Shown: one piece after another, positions 51,755 through 64,000 of the stretch | Layout of the letters: each line of letters begins with the position of its first letter | Numbering within the stretch: position 1 is the first letter of the stretch | NCBI RefSeq assembly: GCF_949628215.1 | Contig: NC_134286.1 | Span: 744,001-808,000 of the forward strand | Direction: 5' to 3' | Source of the DNA: Phalacrocorax aristotelis | Lineage: Eukaryota; Chordata; Aves; Suliformes; Phalacrocoracidae | DNA length: 64,000 nt | The notes under the pieces: model-generated | The model's input: the letters and a program-made list of their open reading frames with translations, nothing else | The model's database searches: none | Told to the model about the DNA's origin: nothing | Program-made: the position numbers and the translations under genes

Positions 51755-52176
51755 CTATGGGACTGGAGCACAAGTGTGCTGGGGAGCGGCTGAGGGGGCT
51801 GGGGGGGTTTAGCCTGGAGAAGAGGAGGCTGAGGGGAGCCCTTCTCGCTCTCTGCAGCTGCCTGAGAGGGGCTGGAGTGAGGGGGGGATCGGTCTCTGCT
51901 CCCAAGTCAGCAGTGACAGGACGAGAGGAAACGGCCTCAAGCTGCGCCAGGGAAGGTTTAGGTTGGATATTGGGAAGCATTTCTTTACTGCAAGAGTGGT
52001 CAGGCCCTGGCACAGGCTGCCCCAAGAGGTGGGGGAGTCACCATCCCTGGGGGGTGTTCAAAAAATGCATAGATGCAGCACTTACATGGTTTAGGAGGCC
52101 ATTGAGTTGTTGGGTTGTGGGTTGGACTGGATGATCCTAGAGGTCTTTGCCAACCTTAATGATTCTATGATGCTAT
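51755..52176 (+). mobile_element. Truncated CR1 LINE 3' portion
   Basis: The longest CR1 copy in the window, about 420 bp. It contains the 3'-end landmarks in order: AGCCTGGAGAAGAGGAGGCT, GACAGGACGAGAGGAAACGG, CTGCAAGAGTGGTCAGGCCC, the AGGCTGCCC segment, and TTGGACTGGATGATCCTAGA followed by GAGGTCTTTGCCAACCTTAA and ATGATTCTATGATGCTATG. It is 5'-truncated with no intact coding region. It is in the sense orientation within the OPHN1 intron. Confidence 0.93.
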
Positions 52177-52890
52177 GCATACATCGGCACAAAGGGCCAG
52201 GGCAAGAGGTTAAGTAGTTTTCACGTGTCTGAGTATATTTTTGTCTTCTGCCATGCATGAGACATGCAGAGAGCTTTTCATCCCTCCTCTGTTGCCTCGC
52301 TCCTTCGCTGGGAGGATGTGGGTGTTATCCATGTTTTGTAATGTGTCTGAGAGCCTGTGGGCTCACAGCAGCGCTGCTGCTGACCAAAGACTTTCCTCAT
52401 GTGTCACCGTGCGAAGACTCAGCTTTTGTGGCTTTTTCCTGGAGGAATTTTTGGAATACTTTATTTATTAATTCTGTTGGTAGCACACTGGTAACTACAG
52501 ATGTGGCATGCCACGTTCGCCCACAAGCTTTTCACGGGTGGCTTCTGTCCGGCTGTGTGCCAGCCTGCCTTTGTGGAGCCGTAACGGCAGCCGCAGTCGT
52601 TCACAGCCAGAACCCCCCCCGTGGCACGGTGCCGGCCACGCCGCTCCTCGGCCCTGTGCCGCGTTGTACCTGCCTAGAGAGCACGACTCCAGCACCGATC
52701 TCTGGCTGCCCGGCTGTGGGTCCGGTCTGCGAGGAGGAAGGAGCTGAAGAGCCGAGATGGCCCATTCCCCAAGGGGGAGAGGGGCAAGAGCATGCCGTGG
52801 GTGCCGGGCTGCAGCACCGCTCGCTGCCGAGGCGGCACCTCCGCTGCCGGGAGCGCTGCTCCCCAGCACTGGCTTTCAGACATTTCTGTG

Positions 52891-52992
52891 CCATCTGAAG
52901 AACTGTGAGGTTTATAGAAAAAAAGGACAAGCTTCTTTCCTCCATCTGAAGAACTGTGAGGTTTATAGAAAAAAAGGACAAGCTTCTTTCCT
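52891..52992. repeat. Perfect 51-bp tandem duplication
   Basis: Two head-to-tail copies of a 51-bp unit (52,891-52,941 and 52,942-52,992) are identical at every base. Each begins CCATCTGAAGAACTGTGAGG and ends CAAGCTTCTTTCCT. The unit length is a multiple of three, so open frames crossing it repeat the same 17 residues. Complete identity points to a recent duplication or an assembly artefact. It lies in the OPHN1 intron. Confidence 0.95.
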
Positions 52993-55900
52993 GCAAACAA
53001 ACAGTGCTATTTTACAGACGTTGAACATGCCAAAATGAAAGCTCCTTTGAAACTGCTGGTGAAATTCAGCAGGCAGCACTTATTTTTCTTACTAAGCATT
53101 AAACAAATGTTTCAAACTGTGTAAACCTTCTGTTTCAGTTTCTGATACCTACGAAGATAAAAGCTTCTGGAAACTTCTCATTTTTGTTTTGGTGGTGTTG
53201 AGCTTTTCCACATTGGCTTTTGTTTTGCCTTGCAGACTCCTCACCGCTGTCGGGAGCAGCGATGCCAGGTCGTGCTGCCTTTTCCTTCCTGGGGCACATT
53301 TAGACACTGCCTTTGTGGTTGGTGTCATTTCTTGTCACCAAATCCTCATGCAGGTGAATGTGCAGTCACAAGTTGTTCCAATGGTGATAAGAGCAGCTGA
53401 ATAACCTGAGATAAAGTTTATAAGTAAAGCCCAGAATTCAGGTTGCTCTCTGCAGTCTGTTCTCTCTCCTTTTTTTGTCCTGTTCCTTCAGCCAGGACTG
53501 ATTATGAAGTACTGAGGCTAGATACTTGTAAACAAGAGTAATTTTATTACTCTTACTAAAGCTTGTAGCTGTGAAAATGGAGAACAAGGGACATGACCTG
53601 TTCCTGTGCCATCAAATGGTGAACTGGGGACCAGCAGGGTGTCGGGGGACCCTCTGCGGTGGAGGCACAGAGCCAGACCCCCGAGTCCTCGTGGGATGTG
53701 GGGCTTGCAGAGGCGCCCAGAGGAGGCGTAGCTCTGGGCGAAGCCCACCCAACGGTGGTCCGCAGGGCGGGTGGGTCCGGGCCGTCCCGGTGCTGGGCGG
53801 GTGAAGGTGTGCGGGAATGCTCCCAGGTGGTGCCGGCAGCCATGGGATGGGCCATGTCCACACTGGCAGCGGCTCCCGGCCCTGGAGCAGGAGGGATGCG
53901 TGTTCCTCCCCATGCAGAACAGCCTCGGATCGCTTGTAGGCTGCTCTCGAGTCTTCCCCTTGTGCCGTGTGTGACTCATCTGGCCTCCTGCCTGGCCTTC
54001 ACTGTGCCCTTATCGAAGGAAACTCTGAAATCATCGCGTGCCGGGGGAGCAAGCCGCTGGCTCCGCTCGCTCGCTGAAGCCGCCTGCAAAAGCGCTTGGT
54101 TTTCACTTGCCTTGCCCCTGCCTGGGAAGGGTGGCTGCTGGAAAGTTGCAATGAGATGCATCTGATGGCTCTGCAGATCATAAGATATCTCTGTGGGGAT
54201 TGCTAATGCTTTGCCCCGGATAAGAGTCTGTTGTTTTTGTGTTTGTTTTCCCTGTGTTCGTACTGCTTGTACAGCAGGGAGCCGCAGCTCTTGGAGCACA
54301 CCCTCTCCTGCCGCTTACGCCAAAGCAGCCGTGCCAAAAGCTTGCTCGGCTGCTCTCAGAGCCGGGGAGGGAGCTCCAGGCGGCCTGAAGCGCCGCAAGG
54401 ATTTGTGCAGCTCTGCCCTGTTGTTGCTGACCAGCTGCTTTGCACAAGGTTCTGCTGATGCCCCCAGGAGGTGGGCTGCTCAGCCCCTCCTCAACAGCTC
54501 ACTCCTCCCGAGGGAGGAGAAAATTCATTTGCCTTCCATGGCTCAGCTTGTTGGTTTTTTTTTTTTATTTTATTTTTCAAAGAGTCTGTTCTTTATTCAG
54601 CATCCCTAAGCTCTGTCTCCAGGGTCAGGGAAGGATGTTAGAAAAGGCAACTGGTCTCCATGGAACGGTGATATAAATAGGTACATAAATAGGTGCAGCA
54701 GACAGAGCCACCTATAGCCTCATCCTAATTCCATCTGGCCACCCTTGAATTACAGCCCCGGTCCCAACAGTGACACCCAGCTGCCGCAGCCACGGCTCAC
54801 CTGACACTGCATCCCTGCGCCCATCGGCAGCCTCGGCGTGCTCTGCTGCAGGTGTCCGGCAGCCTCTGCGTTTGAGGTTTGCAAGGAAAGCAGCCGTGTG
54901 CTGCTGCCCATGGAGCCCTTCTGCAGCTGGCTGGGGAGCTGCTGCGTGCCCCGGCACAGGAACCCCCTTCATCTGCGGCGCCGGTGCCTGCGGAGCCGGG
55001 CAGCCTTCCCCTCACGCTACGGCTCTCCTTCTCTCGCTCGAGTTTAGCACGGTCCAGGGCAGTGCTGAGCAATTCACTGTTGTGGTGATGGTTGGGTTTG
55101 GACACCAGGTGGTCTGAAATCCGTGCAGGTGTAGCAGCAGCCGGCCCCCGCGGTTGGATTTTGGTCCATGGTGGACCAAAGGGCTGCGGCGGCATTTCCT
55201 CCTTGGTGAATCTTCTCTGCATCTGCAACCCTCTGAACATTTGCTCAAAAAATAGTTATTCCTGTCAGCGCTCATCTGAGTGATTAAACTGAGTCTTACG
55301 CTGGAAACGTGCTGCGTGATGCTCACTTGTATCAGCGAGGCGCGGAGCTGGACCGCAGTTGGCGTCACCCTGTCCTAGAGCTGTGCCGAGCCCGGAGCTC
55401 ACAGGCGCCATTTCCTGGCAGGCTTGAGTGCTGTGGTCAGGTGGTCTTCGTGAAGGATGTTTGTCTCTGCATCGCTTTAACTCAACTGAAATACAAAAAA
55501 CAGCCACTTCCTAAATGGTCAGGCTTTGCCAGGAGCTGAATCGTGAACGAAGGAATGAATTCCTGTTGTGAGAGTTTGGGGTGCGATAACCCACGGGAAG
55601 GGCTGACGGCAGCCACGCTGTCGGCAGAGGGGTGTTTGCCAGCTCCTTTGGTCTTCTGGGGTGGTGGGAGCTCTTCTGAACGCAACCTGTCTGTAAACCT
55701 GGGGTTAATATTAACGGAGAAAACTTGGTCATTTCCCCTCTGACATACTGGATGGATGTCAAGATATACGTGATTGAGATAAATTACAGTTGTATTTCTT
55801 AATGTGCGTTTCAACACTTTTGCCGATTTCTAAGGTTGCTAATCTTTTTTTAACTTGCATTTCAGTTAGCCACATGTTCCGAGCACTCTGCCTCTTTTTC

Positions 55901-58900
55901 CAGTTTCGCTGAAGGAACTCCTCCAGCTTTGAGGGCTGCAAGATTGGTTTGAAAGGCCAGAAAAGCGCCAAAGGTGAAAAACTGTCCTTTGAGGCGTTCC
56001 AGCATCCAAAGTGTAGTTATACCTCTCGCTCACGGTGAGAAGCACCACCAGAAGTGCTGATGCCTGCAGTAGTTTTGTCGTGCCGCTGTTCATGGGGAGA
56101 GCGCCCGGGTATCCGTGTGTGTGCGTATCCGTGTATCCCTGCCCGGCCGGGCTGGAGGCTGTGCTGAAAGGGTGCTGAAGCTCATGGCTGTCCTGGTATT
56201 TCAGAAGCAAAAAATCATCAAAAATGAATCTGTACACTGTCCTTTAAAAAAACATTAAAAGTACAGCCTCAAGTGCCGCTCTCTGGGAAACCACTGCCAG
56301 CTGGTGGGTGTCACTGGGAGGAGAACGGTCTGCGCCTTGTCTTTGCTTTAAAATAGGGCTTTGCTGTCGCTATGAAGGTCTAGGGAAGAAAGTTATGCTG
56401 GATAATTGCTGTTGTCTTAAGCAGAGGTGGGGAAAGAGTACAGCACACAGGCATCGTTCTCCCCAGATGGTGCAACCCATGTCGCACCCTTCCAGTTTTC
56501 CCTAAAACAGACCAGTATACCCCAAAACTCTGTTGTCCTTCCAGCCTCGCCTTCTTGCTCTTTGTTTTGGTTTTTTGAGCTGATACGTGGCCTAACTTCT
56601 GAGCTGCTGCTGAGACCTGCAGCCTCCTTCTGCTTGCAGCAGCCAGAAAAGCCTCTCTGCGTTTAACTTCCTTGATCTTCGATCCAGCGTGATACGGCTT
56701 GCCAGCTTTTCTGGAGTGTGACAGGTACGGTATAGCAGGTTTCTGTCAGTCAGGGAGGGAGATAAGACATGATACGCTGATAGACACAATGATAAATGTG
56801 AAGAATTGCTGTGTTGGTCTTTTTATTTAATTAAACAGTAATAAAGAAAATAAGCCTGTTGAGCAAGTTTGTGCACTTACCACAGGGTTGCCTGGGCAAA
56901 GAGTAGAATTTATGAGAATGAAAAATTAAGTTTAGGACTGGAAACAGAAACTGGGTGGGAGGAAAATCAGGAGGGTGATATGTAAGTTTAGGTAATGGTA
57001 CGGAGGGCAGATAACCAGCTTGCAAAGCAAAAGGCTGCCAGGTAGGGAGAGTTACTGAAAAATGTATTTGTACTTGAACGGCGGCCCTGCTCTCCTCCCT
57101 GGAGCCTGTGCGAGATCGGCTGCAGTAGTGAAATGGCACTTTATAAAAGACTTGGTCAATAAAGGACTGATTAGAAAGGACAAATGTATAACAGAAGTGT
57201 TAGACTATCAGTGAATTCCTTTGCAAGAGATTTCTAAAGCACAGCTAAATATAGCGAGTTATTTTTAGGAGTTCATGCTAGCCATTTACTGCTGGCAAGT
57301 AGAAAACCCATAGCAGTGTGTGAAAAATGGCCTTTGAAAAACATGTCAGTATTTGTGAATCCCACAGCATCCAGAAAACCTTCAGGGGCGCTCGCAAACA
57401 TTGCTGTGGGTTAACGCAGAGCAGTCTCTACGCTGTACTGGTCTGTTTTTTAACTGCCTAATGGTAAGCATCTCTCGATTATGCAGTATCAGGAGTGCTG
57501 TTTTCCTTGCAGGATGCTTGGGTAGTTTTGGAACTACCTAGAAGGCTGGCCGGAAGTTTTTTTTTTTTCCCCTCATCTGAAAAAATCAACATGTTTTTGT
57601 GTTCAAGCAGCTGTAGAGTATTTAGGAGTGTTCTGTGAGTCAGGACTCATTAGTCATGTTCCTAATGGCACATTTGTGCTCAGTCGGGGTAACTTCGCTG
57701 ATTTCAGAGTTGAGGTATTTTGGTAGGACAAGGTTTGGGGACTTCATGCAGTTCATATGCGCTGGGTAAAGACAACAGCTCACAGCAGAATCCAGCCCCT
57801 GGGCAAAACACTTTGTGTCTTGGCTCATAAAGCTTTGCTGCAGGTACAGAGAATCCCTGGAAGTGGTGGGTTGGGTACCGTGTCTGGAACCTCGTCTCTG
57901 GGGCTGCAGCATGGATGAACTCAGTCTCCTTCATGACGCAACTCCCTGGGAAATTCTTCAGTGGGAGTCGGTAACAATGGGCACATTCTTTTCCCTTCAG
58001 GGACCAAATGGTATTTCTCATGTTCTGCATGTCCCATTGCTCTGCTCTCCACGAGGAAGCAGAAAACGTCCCGTAGTGACCAAGCATTGGGAAAAAATTG
58101 AGGTGCATCCTCAGCTGCTGTGCATCAGGGTCTTGCAACATTCCCCTGAAAAACTAGATTTCCAGAGTTCAGTTCCTAACCCTCAAATTTGTCCTTGGCT
58201 TAAAATGCTTTTATTTAAGTACAGAATGAACTTTTATTGTCTCTTGGTTGAAGAAAAAAAAGCATGTGGCTGGTTTTGAAATTTCTGTTTTCAAGTTGGA
58301 GAAGAGGAGAGCAAAATACAAAAGTGGACCTCCTCCATATGTTTGATCTGTTTATTTGCATTGCCACGGCTCAAAATCGTTCTGGGTTTTCCGTATGGAT
58401 TGCTGAAGCTGTTGGTAAGTTGCTCCATGCAGGGCACCTCCGTGCTGCAGTCTGTCAGTGTGGCGGACGCAGAAGCGTGGGAGCAGCTTGTTTCCCCGTG
58501 GTAGTCTCTGCTGGCTGCTCTTCCCCAAGCTGTCTGTCTGTCAGCGCAGGCAGGGAGACCACTTAAAGTTGCTTCTTGCCTTCCAGTGTGGGCAGGGGCA
58601 CCCTGTCCCCTTCCTGGGCACAGGACGGGGACGCTGCAGCCCCATCTCGGTTCAGCTGTCTGTGCCCGCTGTACCTACCCTCGGTTGGAGTCAAATTAAG
58701 GACTGCATTTGCTCTAGAAGTGTCACTGGCCGATGATTGCTATGATGGTGATGTGTGGGGTTCCTTATTTCATTTTATTTTGGTTTTTTTCCTCCTTAAT
58801 TTGCAGCGTGATGTTCAGGGAGCAGTGCAGACTGAGGGTTAGCCAAAGACCTGCTGAACCCGCAGCCCGTTCGGCCCCTGAGCTCCTGCAGGAGCAGCAG

Positions 58901-61900
58901 TTCTCGCCTGGCTGTTCCCGAGGGAGAAGCAGAGGTGGTCCTGGCTTTACCAGCTGCTGCACAGCTAACAAATGTAAAAAATAAGGGGTTGGTGAGGGGA
59001 TATTTAGGTATGAATGACCTGTGCGAGGGTGCTGGCAGCCTGGTGCTGGCAGATGTGACGTGTATGCTCTGTGACTGCTCTTCTATGCAGTAGGAGGGTT
59101 TTTGCTGGTTTTTAAAGTGTTTATTTCTAAAAATCTTGCTGCTTTCTCTCTGCATTTCTGTTACACCCGACATCGTGTCGTGTCTCTGTGGTGTTGGCAG
59201 AGGCAGCCCGAACACGGCCCTCCTTTGCCGGCACACAGTGGTCCTGGTGGTCGCCTATAGCTGTCACCAGCAGGTTGTCACTGGCACTTCTTATTTCCAC
59301 ATACTCAGGGACGTGGTTTCTTCTCCTGGCAAGAGAGGACATTTGCAGTCACATGGGCAGAAACTCAGATCAGTGCGGCCCCCCTTTGAGGAGTGCAAAG
59401 CTCCTTAAACATGTGCATCTGTGGCAACTCGAACTTCGCGGACCCTCGAGCAGCACCTCTGCGCCCTGTTCCGCAGCCGCATCGCCCATCCCCGTGGCAG
59501 CATGAGGTGGTGCACGGGGCTGCACCCCTCCGCAGGGTCTGTCCTGCAGCGATGGCTTCCTTCTGTTCTAAATTCTAAGCATCGGGGAGGGGGTAAAAGC
59601 AGAATCACTGCCTGTTTTAGGGCTCCTGGTTGTAGTCTGTGCTTTCTGAGGGGCTCTTGCAAAGCTAATAAATTTTTTTGTTTGTTTGTAGTCTTCGGTT
59701 GCCTGTGGTTGCTGTGAAGGGCTGAAATGAGAATCCCCGCTAGGATTTCACTAGCCAACCGAGCAGGCTGTGGGGCACATCCTTCAATAGCTGCAATCCC
59801 TGGAGGTGCGTTTATGTATACATAAATACAACCAGAAGGTTCTTTGTGTACCTCCTAAGAGTAGTGCGGCTGTAGCTGGCACTCCTTCCTGCCCTCCTGC
59901 CAGGCGGGGCTTGGCTGGGGTTGTTCTGTGCAGAGAGATGGGACTTTATTTTTACTAGAAGAGTGAATTACTGTGACCGCAAATTGTGAAAGTTGGCATC
60001 GCTTACTGAGCGCTGTACGGAAGAAGAGCCCTAGAGGATTCCTGATCGAATTCACTTTGGTGCTTTTCCACAGAAACGGCTGAGCTGTACCAAGAGCAGA
60101 CAGGGCCCTTGGGGGCTGCCGGGCGGTGGCGAGGCTTTGCATGCTCTTTGCAGTGACATCCCTGGCTTGGAAGCACAGCGTTGTTCCTTCAGCAGCGCTC
60201 CGGCTCTCCGCACGCGTTCCTGGGGCTGCGTGAGCAGCAGCTGCCTCTCTCCAACCCGCACCCTCTCCCCGCTGCCAGCCTCTGGGCGTGCAGAGCTGGG
60301 GGCGTTTGGCAGCTGTGTGTTTGTATCGGGGTGGAAAGAACTTCCGAGCGTCTGTTAAAATGAGGGAGAGTATGGGCTTATCTCTCCCACTGTGGAGATA
60401 TAGCCCTGTTTTCCATGCAGCTGATCTCTTCCTGCCCAGCTCCATCTGCTGAGCGCGGTGGCCCCTTCCTGCTGTCGAGCCGCTTTCCTGTGGCCGTGGC
60501 TCATCCCTTCTCCCTGGCCCCGGGTGTCACCGTGCCACCGTTCGGGTGCTACCGAGGCAAGGGGCGACTTCCCACCAGGTGTTTCTGGGTGGGGACACTC
60601 TGCATCGGGGCCCGGTGCTGCCCTGGCTGCCGGACCCCGCAGGGACATGGCTCTCCAGGCACAAGCATCATGTTCCCTCGGTGGCAGTGGTGCCAGCAGG
60701 CGCTGCTGCAGCGGGGCCAGCTGCCAGAGTCACCCCTACGTTCGTTTCCCAGTTAACACCCCATCGTTATAATAACACCCGTAATACTGTAGCAGCACCC
60801 GACGCTGTCCGTCCTCTGTGTGTATATAGGATTTTTTAGAAGCTGGTGTTCAGCCAAGGCTCTGTACGTGTACGAGGACGAGTCACGTTGGTCCGTAGGA
60901 GTCTGGTTTCCATTAAACGCTCCTCAGGAGCCACGCCAGGCGTTCACGGTGCTGGCTCTCCCTCTGGCTTGTCCACTCCTTCCCTAACCCTAAATCTTCC
61001 ACAGCTGTTTTTTTACGGTGGGGTTGTGCACGGTGCTGGGCAGCTGCCCCAGCTGCCCCAGGGATGTCCTCGGGGGCTGTCGCCTGGGTGTGGGGCAGCG
61101 AGGATGGCTGTCCGCCTCCGGCCGCCGTTAGCTCTGGGCCGCGGGCTGGCGCATCAGGGTGAGCGCACATGGTCACTGCTCACAGCCAGCGCTTCCGACA
61201 CCCGGCATTGTTGAAGGTGAGGATGAGGATGGCTCCCCAAAGTGAAAAAAGTTCCTTGTCCCAAGAAAAACCAAATGGTGCTGGCCTAATTAAGGGTCTC
61301 TCTTGTTTTTCGCTACTAAGGATGAGGTTTACAGCACGTCCACCTGGATTTCCTTCAGCTAGAAAACTGGCAAATAAATTTCCAGGCCAGGCAGCGTTTT
61401 GAAAGGAAAGTGTAATTTAAATCAGCTATACCATCTCTTTTTTTCTGGTTAAAATATATTGTGTTTGGCTTTTTCAAACCCTTCTCTGCTATTCCCTACC
61501 CCCTGTTTCTGTAAAAACCAACAGGCGAGCAGCTCGCCAAGGTCTGTTTCTCCACTGCTGGGGCTAAACGCTGTGCTGACACACACGATGGAAAAAACGG
61601 TGCATGCAAGTCCTCCGTCCCCACGGCCGCCAGGAGTGGGATTTGCGTGTGCTCTGGGCTCACAGGGACGCACGCAGCGGAGCTGGCTGGTGCCTCGTCC
61701 CCCGCATCCTGGCGGCCGGCGCAAGCGGAAGGGGTCGGACGGGTGCTGCCCGGGGGCGCGGGCGGGAGGGACGCGATGAGCCACCTCGGGTGCTGCTGGC
61801 TTTGGGAGCGGCTGCCCAGGGACATGGCACTGGGTCGGGATGGGTGTTCAGATGGAGTGGTTGAAGGTCACCCACTAGTAAACGTAGCCAAGGAGTGAGG

Positions 61901-64000
61901 AGGGGCTGGACAGGGACCATCAGCAGCGTCCAGGGAAGATGATGAGGGTTTGCAGGGGGACGAACAAAGCTTCCCCTGAGCAATAACTGAATGAGAGCCT
62001 CCGGCCCCAGCCTGAAGCGAATGCTACGGGGACTGAGACTGAATTATTTGCTGGGGTTTTCCATCAAATCAATGACATCATTCTGTGCTGGAGTTCACCC
62101 ATTTACGCGCTCTCAGCCCCACAGCAGCTGTGCTTAAATAGCGACATTCAGGCCTGAATCCGCCCATTCAGGAGCAAAGGTTTGACCCGTCGGAGGAAAC
62201 TGCTGAACGAGGCTTTTGAGGGGGAAGCGGACACTATGTGTGCTTCGAGGCCATGCTCCTCCCCAGCGTGGGGACCTGGCCGGCCCCGCATGCCGTGGTT
62301 GCTTGGGGACCTTGAGGAGGGCTGGGGGGCCCCGGGGCGCTGCTGGAACTAGGGACAGGGGAAGCAGAGCAGTCTGGGCACCTGCCGCGATCCCACATGG
62401 GCCACTTGATTTCTTTTCCCAACATCCACTTCAGTGTTGTCCAATTTTTCTCTCCCCTTCATAGCAATGTTTCAGAAAACCACATTTGCCGCCGTGCTGA
62501 TAAGTTATTTTGTCACTGAGTGCAGTGGAAAAGATAAAACAAAAATTCACCCAGATCACCATTTTCCTAAGGGTAGAAATGCAGGGGCAGCCTATACCGT
62601 GCAGACACAATTCCTCGCTAGTTCACACCTCATTTTTGGCCGTTATTTCCCGCCCCCCCGGATTTTAACAACTGATGCCAAAAGTGATTGTGCTTGTCTT
62701 ATTGTTTTAAACAGGTAACTTTAAAAAAACCACCCATGTAGACAGCATTGCTGTGTTACAGCAATCTTTCCCCTGGTTTGGCGAAGCAGGGGTGTGTGAG
62801 CTGGTTGCATGTCAACATCTGTGCCGTCAGGTCTTCCACACTTGCAGCTTCCTGAATTTCAGTAAGCGCTGCCTCCGATGCACCCCCCCGGAGGAATCCA
62901 GCCTGGGACGGTGCCTGTAGCTGGTGTCCAAAATTACGGAAAACAGCAACATAAATCAAAGTATAAAATTATTCCTCTGCTTTTCTTTTATTGTCTATTC
63001 CCTGAGGTCAGGGAAGTTCAGCCTCCTCCTGTTTGTATCTCAGGTATTTGCTGTTGGAGAAGGACTAACCCTGCAAAAAAAGCGTGTAACTTTGTGCAGG
63101 AAGATGTGGTTGGTGCAAGGCTGTCAAATCCGTCACCCATCGACCGCGCTTGTGCTCTGCCGGCGGGAGGGCTTGGTTCCTCCTGCAGTGAAGTGTTACC
63201 TGTGGCTGTCACAGCTGTCACCAGGTGGGTGATTCTGGCGCTGGGGTCTGCTGCGTTGTCGCTGCCCTGTCCCAGCTGCGGCTTCTCTGCCAATGTCAGC
63301 AGACGCCTTCTCAACAACTGAGCCACTGACGAAGCTGTGAAGCAGCCGCACAGGATGCAAAGAGACAAAGGATCCTTTTGGCTAGAAACTTCTCTGGGAA
63401 GTCCAAAAATAATTTGGGCTGAGCTACCGTCCACCATGAGGAAGTGTCTTTGCTTCGAGACTGAACATTTCTTCACCAGTGGGCCAGGAGTGGGTCCCAG
63501 GGCCATCTGCAGATGCTCTGATGAGCACAGCTTGAGCCCTCCGGCTCACTGCACTCGCTGCAGCACTGTCATACTTCTCTTAGGGCCTGTTTGTGTCTGT
63601 GACCCCCTAAAGACGGGCAATTATTTTGAGTCCTGTCTTTTTTCCCCACATTTATTTTCTGACTCTACAGATTTTTCTCCCATATAATGAAAAAATTCCT
63701 TAGAACAGTGAGAAGCCTGTCTGACAGTCTCCATGCTCCGAGGAGCTGTGCTGATGCACGCATGGCACCAGGGAGATCTGTTTCTCTGAAAACATTCCTG
63801 CGGCAGCGGTGAATGCTGCATTTGAAGCCGCGTGTTTTCCTGCAGGGCAAATGCGCCTGTGTCTCTTCCTGTACGTAGCAGGACGTGAGGCTATTGATCG
63901 TCTGTTTGTATGGTTTGGTGCATCCATTGCAGAAGCATCTTCAACAACGCTGGGACAGAAAAAGGAAACAAAACAAAGCAATTGCTCTCTGCGGCCTCTA

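Noticed and set aside
57704-58279. Overlapping ORFs on both strands (145 and 154 codons)
   Set aside because: Considered as a retroelement or a further OPHN1 exon. Neither translation matches the BAR-domain sequence expected next, and no retroviral or LINE motif is visible.
60978-60988. Telomere-like CCTAACCCTAA
   Set aside because: Under two units, isolated in an intron; no array.

Overview
The window is nuclear DNA from a bird or a close sauropsid relative. The evidence is truncated CR1 LINE tails ending in ATTCTATGA-type motifs, multi-exon genes with GT/AG introns, CpG-island promoters and very low coding density. The gene order matches the vertebrate block STARD8 - YIPF6 - OPHN1, which is Xq12-q13.1 in human and, from general knowledge, lies on chromosome 4 in chicken. 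Nothing prokaryotic or viral was recognised.

Layout. Positions 1-15,901 are GC-rich noncoding sequence, best read as the first intron of STARD8 (minus strand). A 15-codon candidate first coding exon of STARD8 lies at 15,902-15,946 inside a CpG-rich segment (about 15,380-16,230). Positions 16,231 to about 34,390 are GC-rich intergenic sequence with one unassigned 272-codon ORF (27,799-28,617) and one CR1 tail. From about 34,390 the sequence turns AT-rich. The part up to 38,241 is the 3' flank and probably part of the 3' UTR of YIPF6. YIPF6 itself is complete on the minus strand: seven coding exons between 42,081 and 38,242 join into a 240-codon frame with every intron canonical. A shared CpG island (about 41,880-43,110) separates YIPF6 from OPHN1. 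The first coding exon of OPHN1 is at 42,557-42,710 on the plus strand, and the two start codons are 475 bp apart. From 42,711 to the end I see only the first intron of OPHN1, with a CR1 element and a perfect 51-bp tandem duplication.

Function. The three genes are neighbours by conserved synteny rather than an operon. YIPF6 is a Golgi multi-pass membrane protein of the Yip1 family. OPHN1 is a BAR-PH-RhoGAP protein acting at synapses and in endocytosis. STARD8 (DLC3) is a SAM-RhoGAP-START protein. YIPF6 and OPHN1 appear to share a bidirectional promoter. Most of the window is unannotated intron or intergenic DNA. The many GC-rich open frames there look like chance ORFs.
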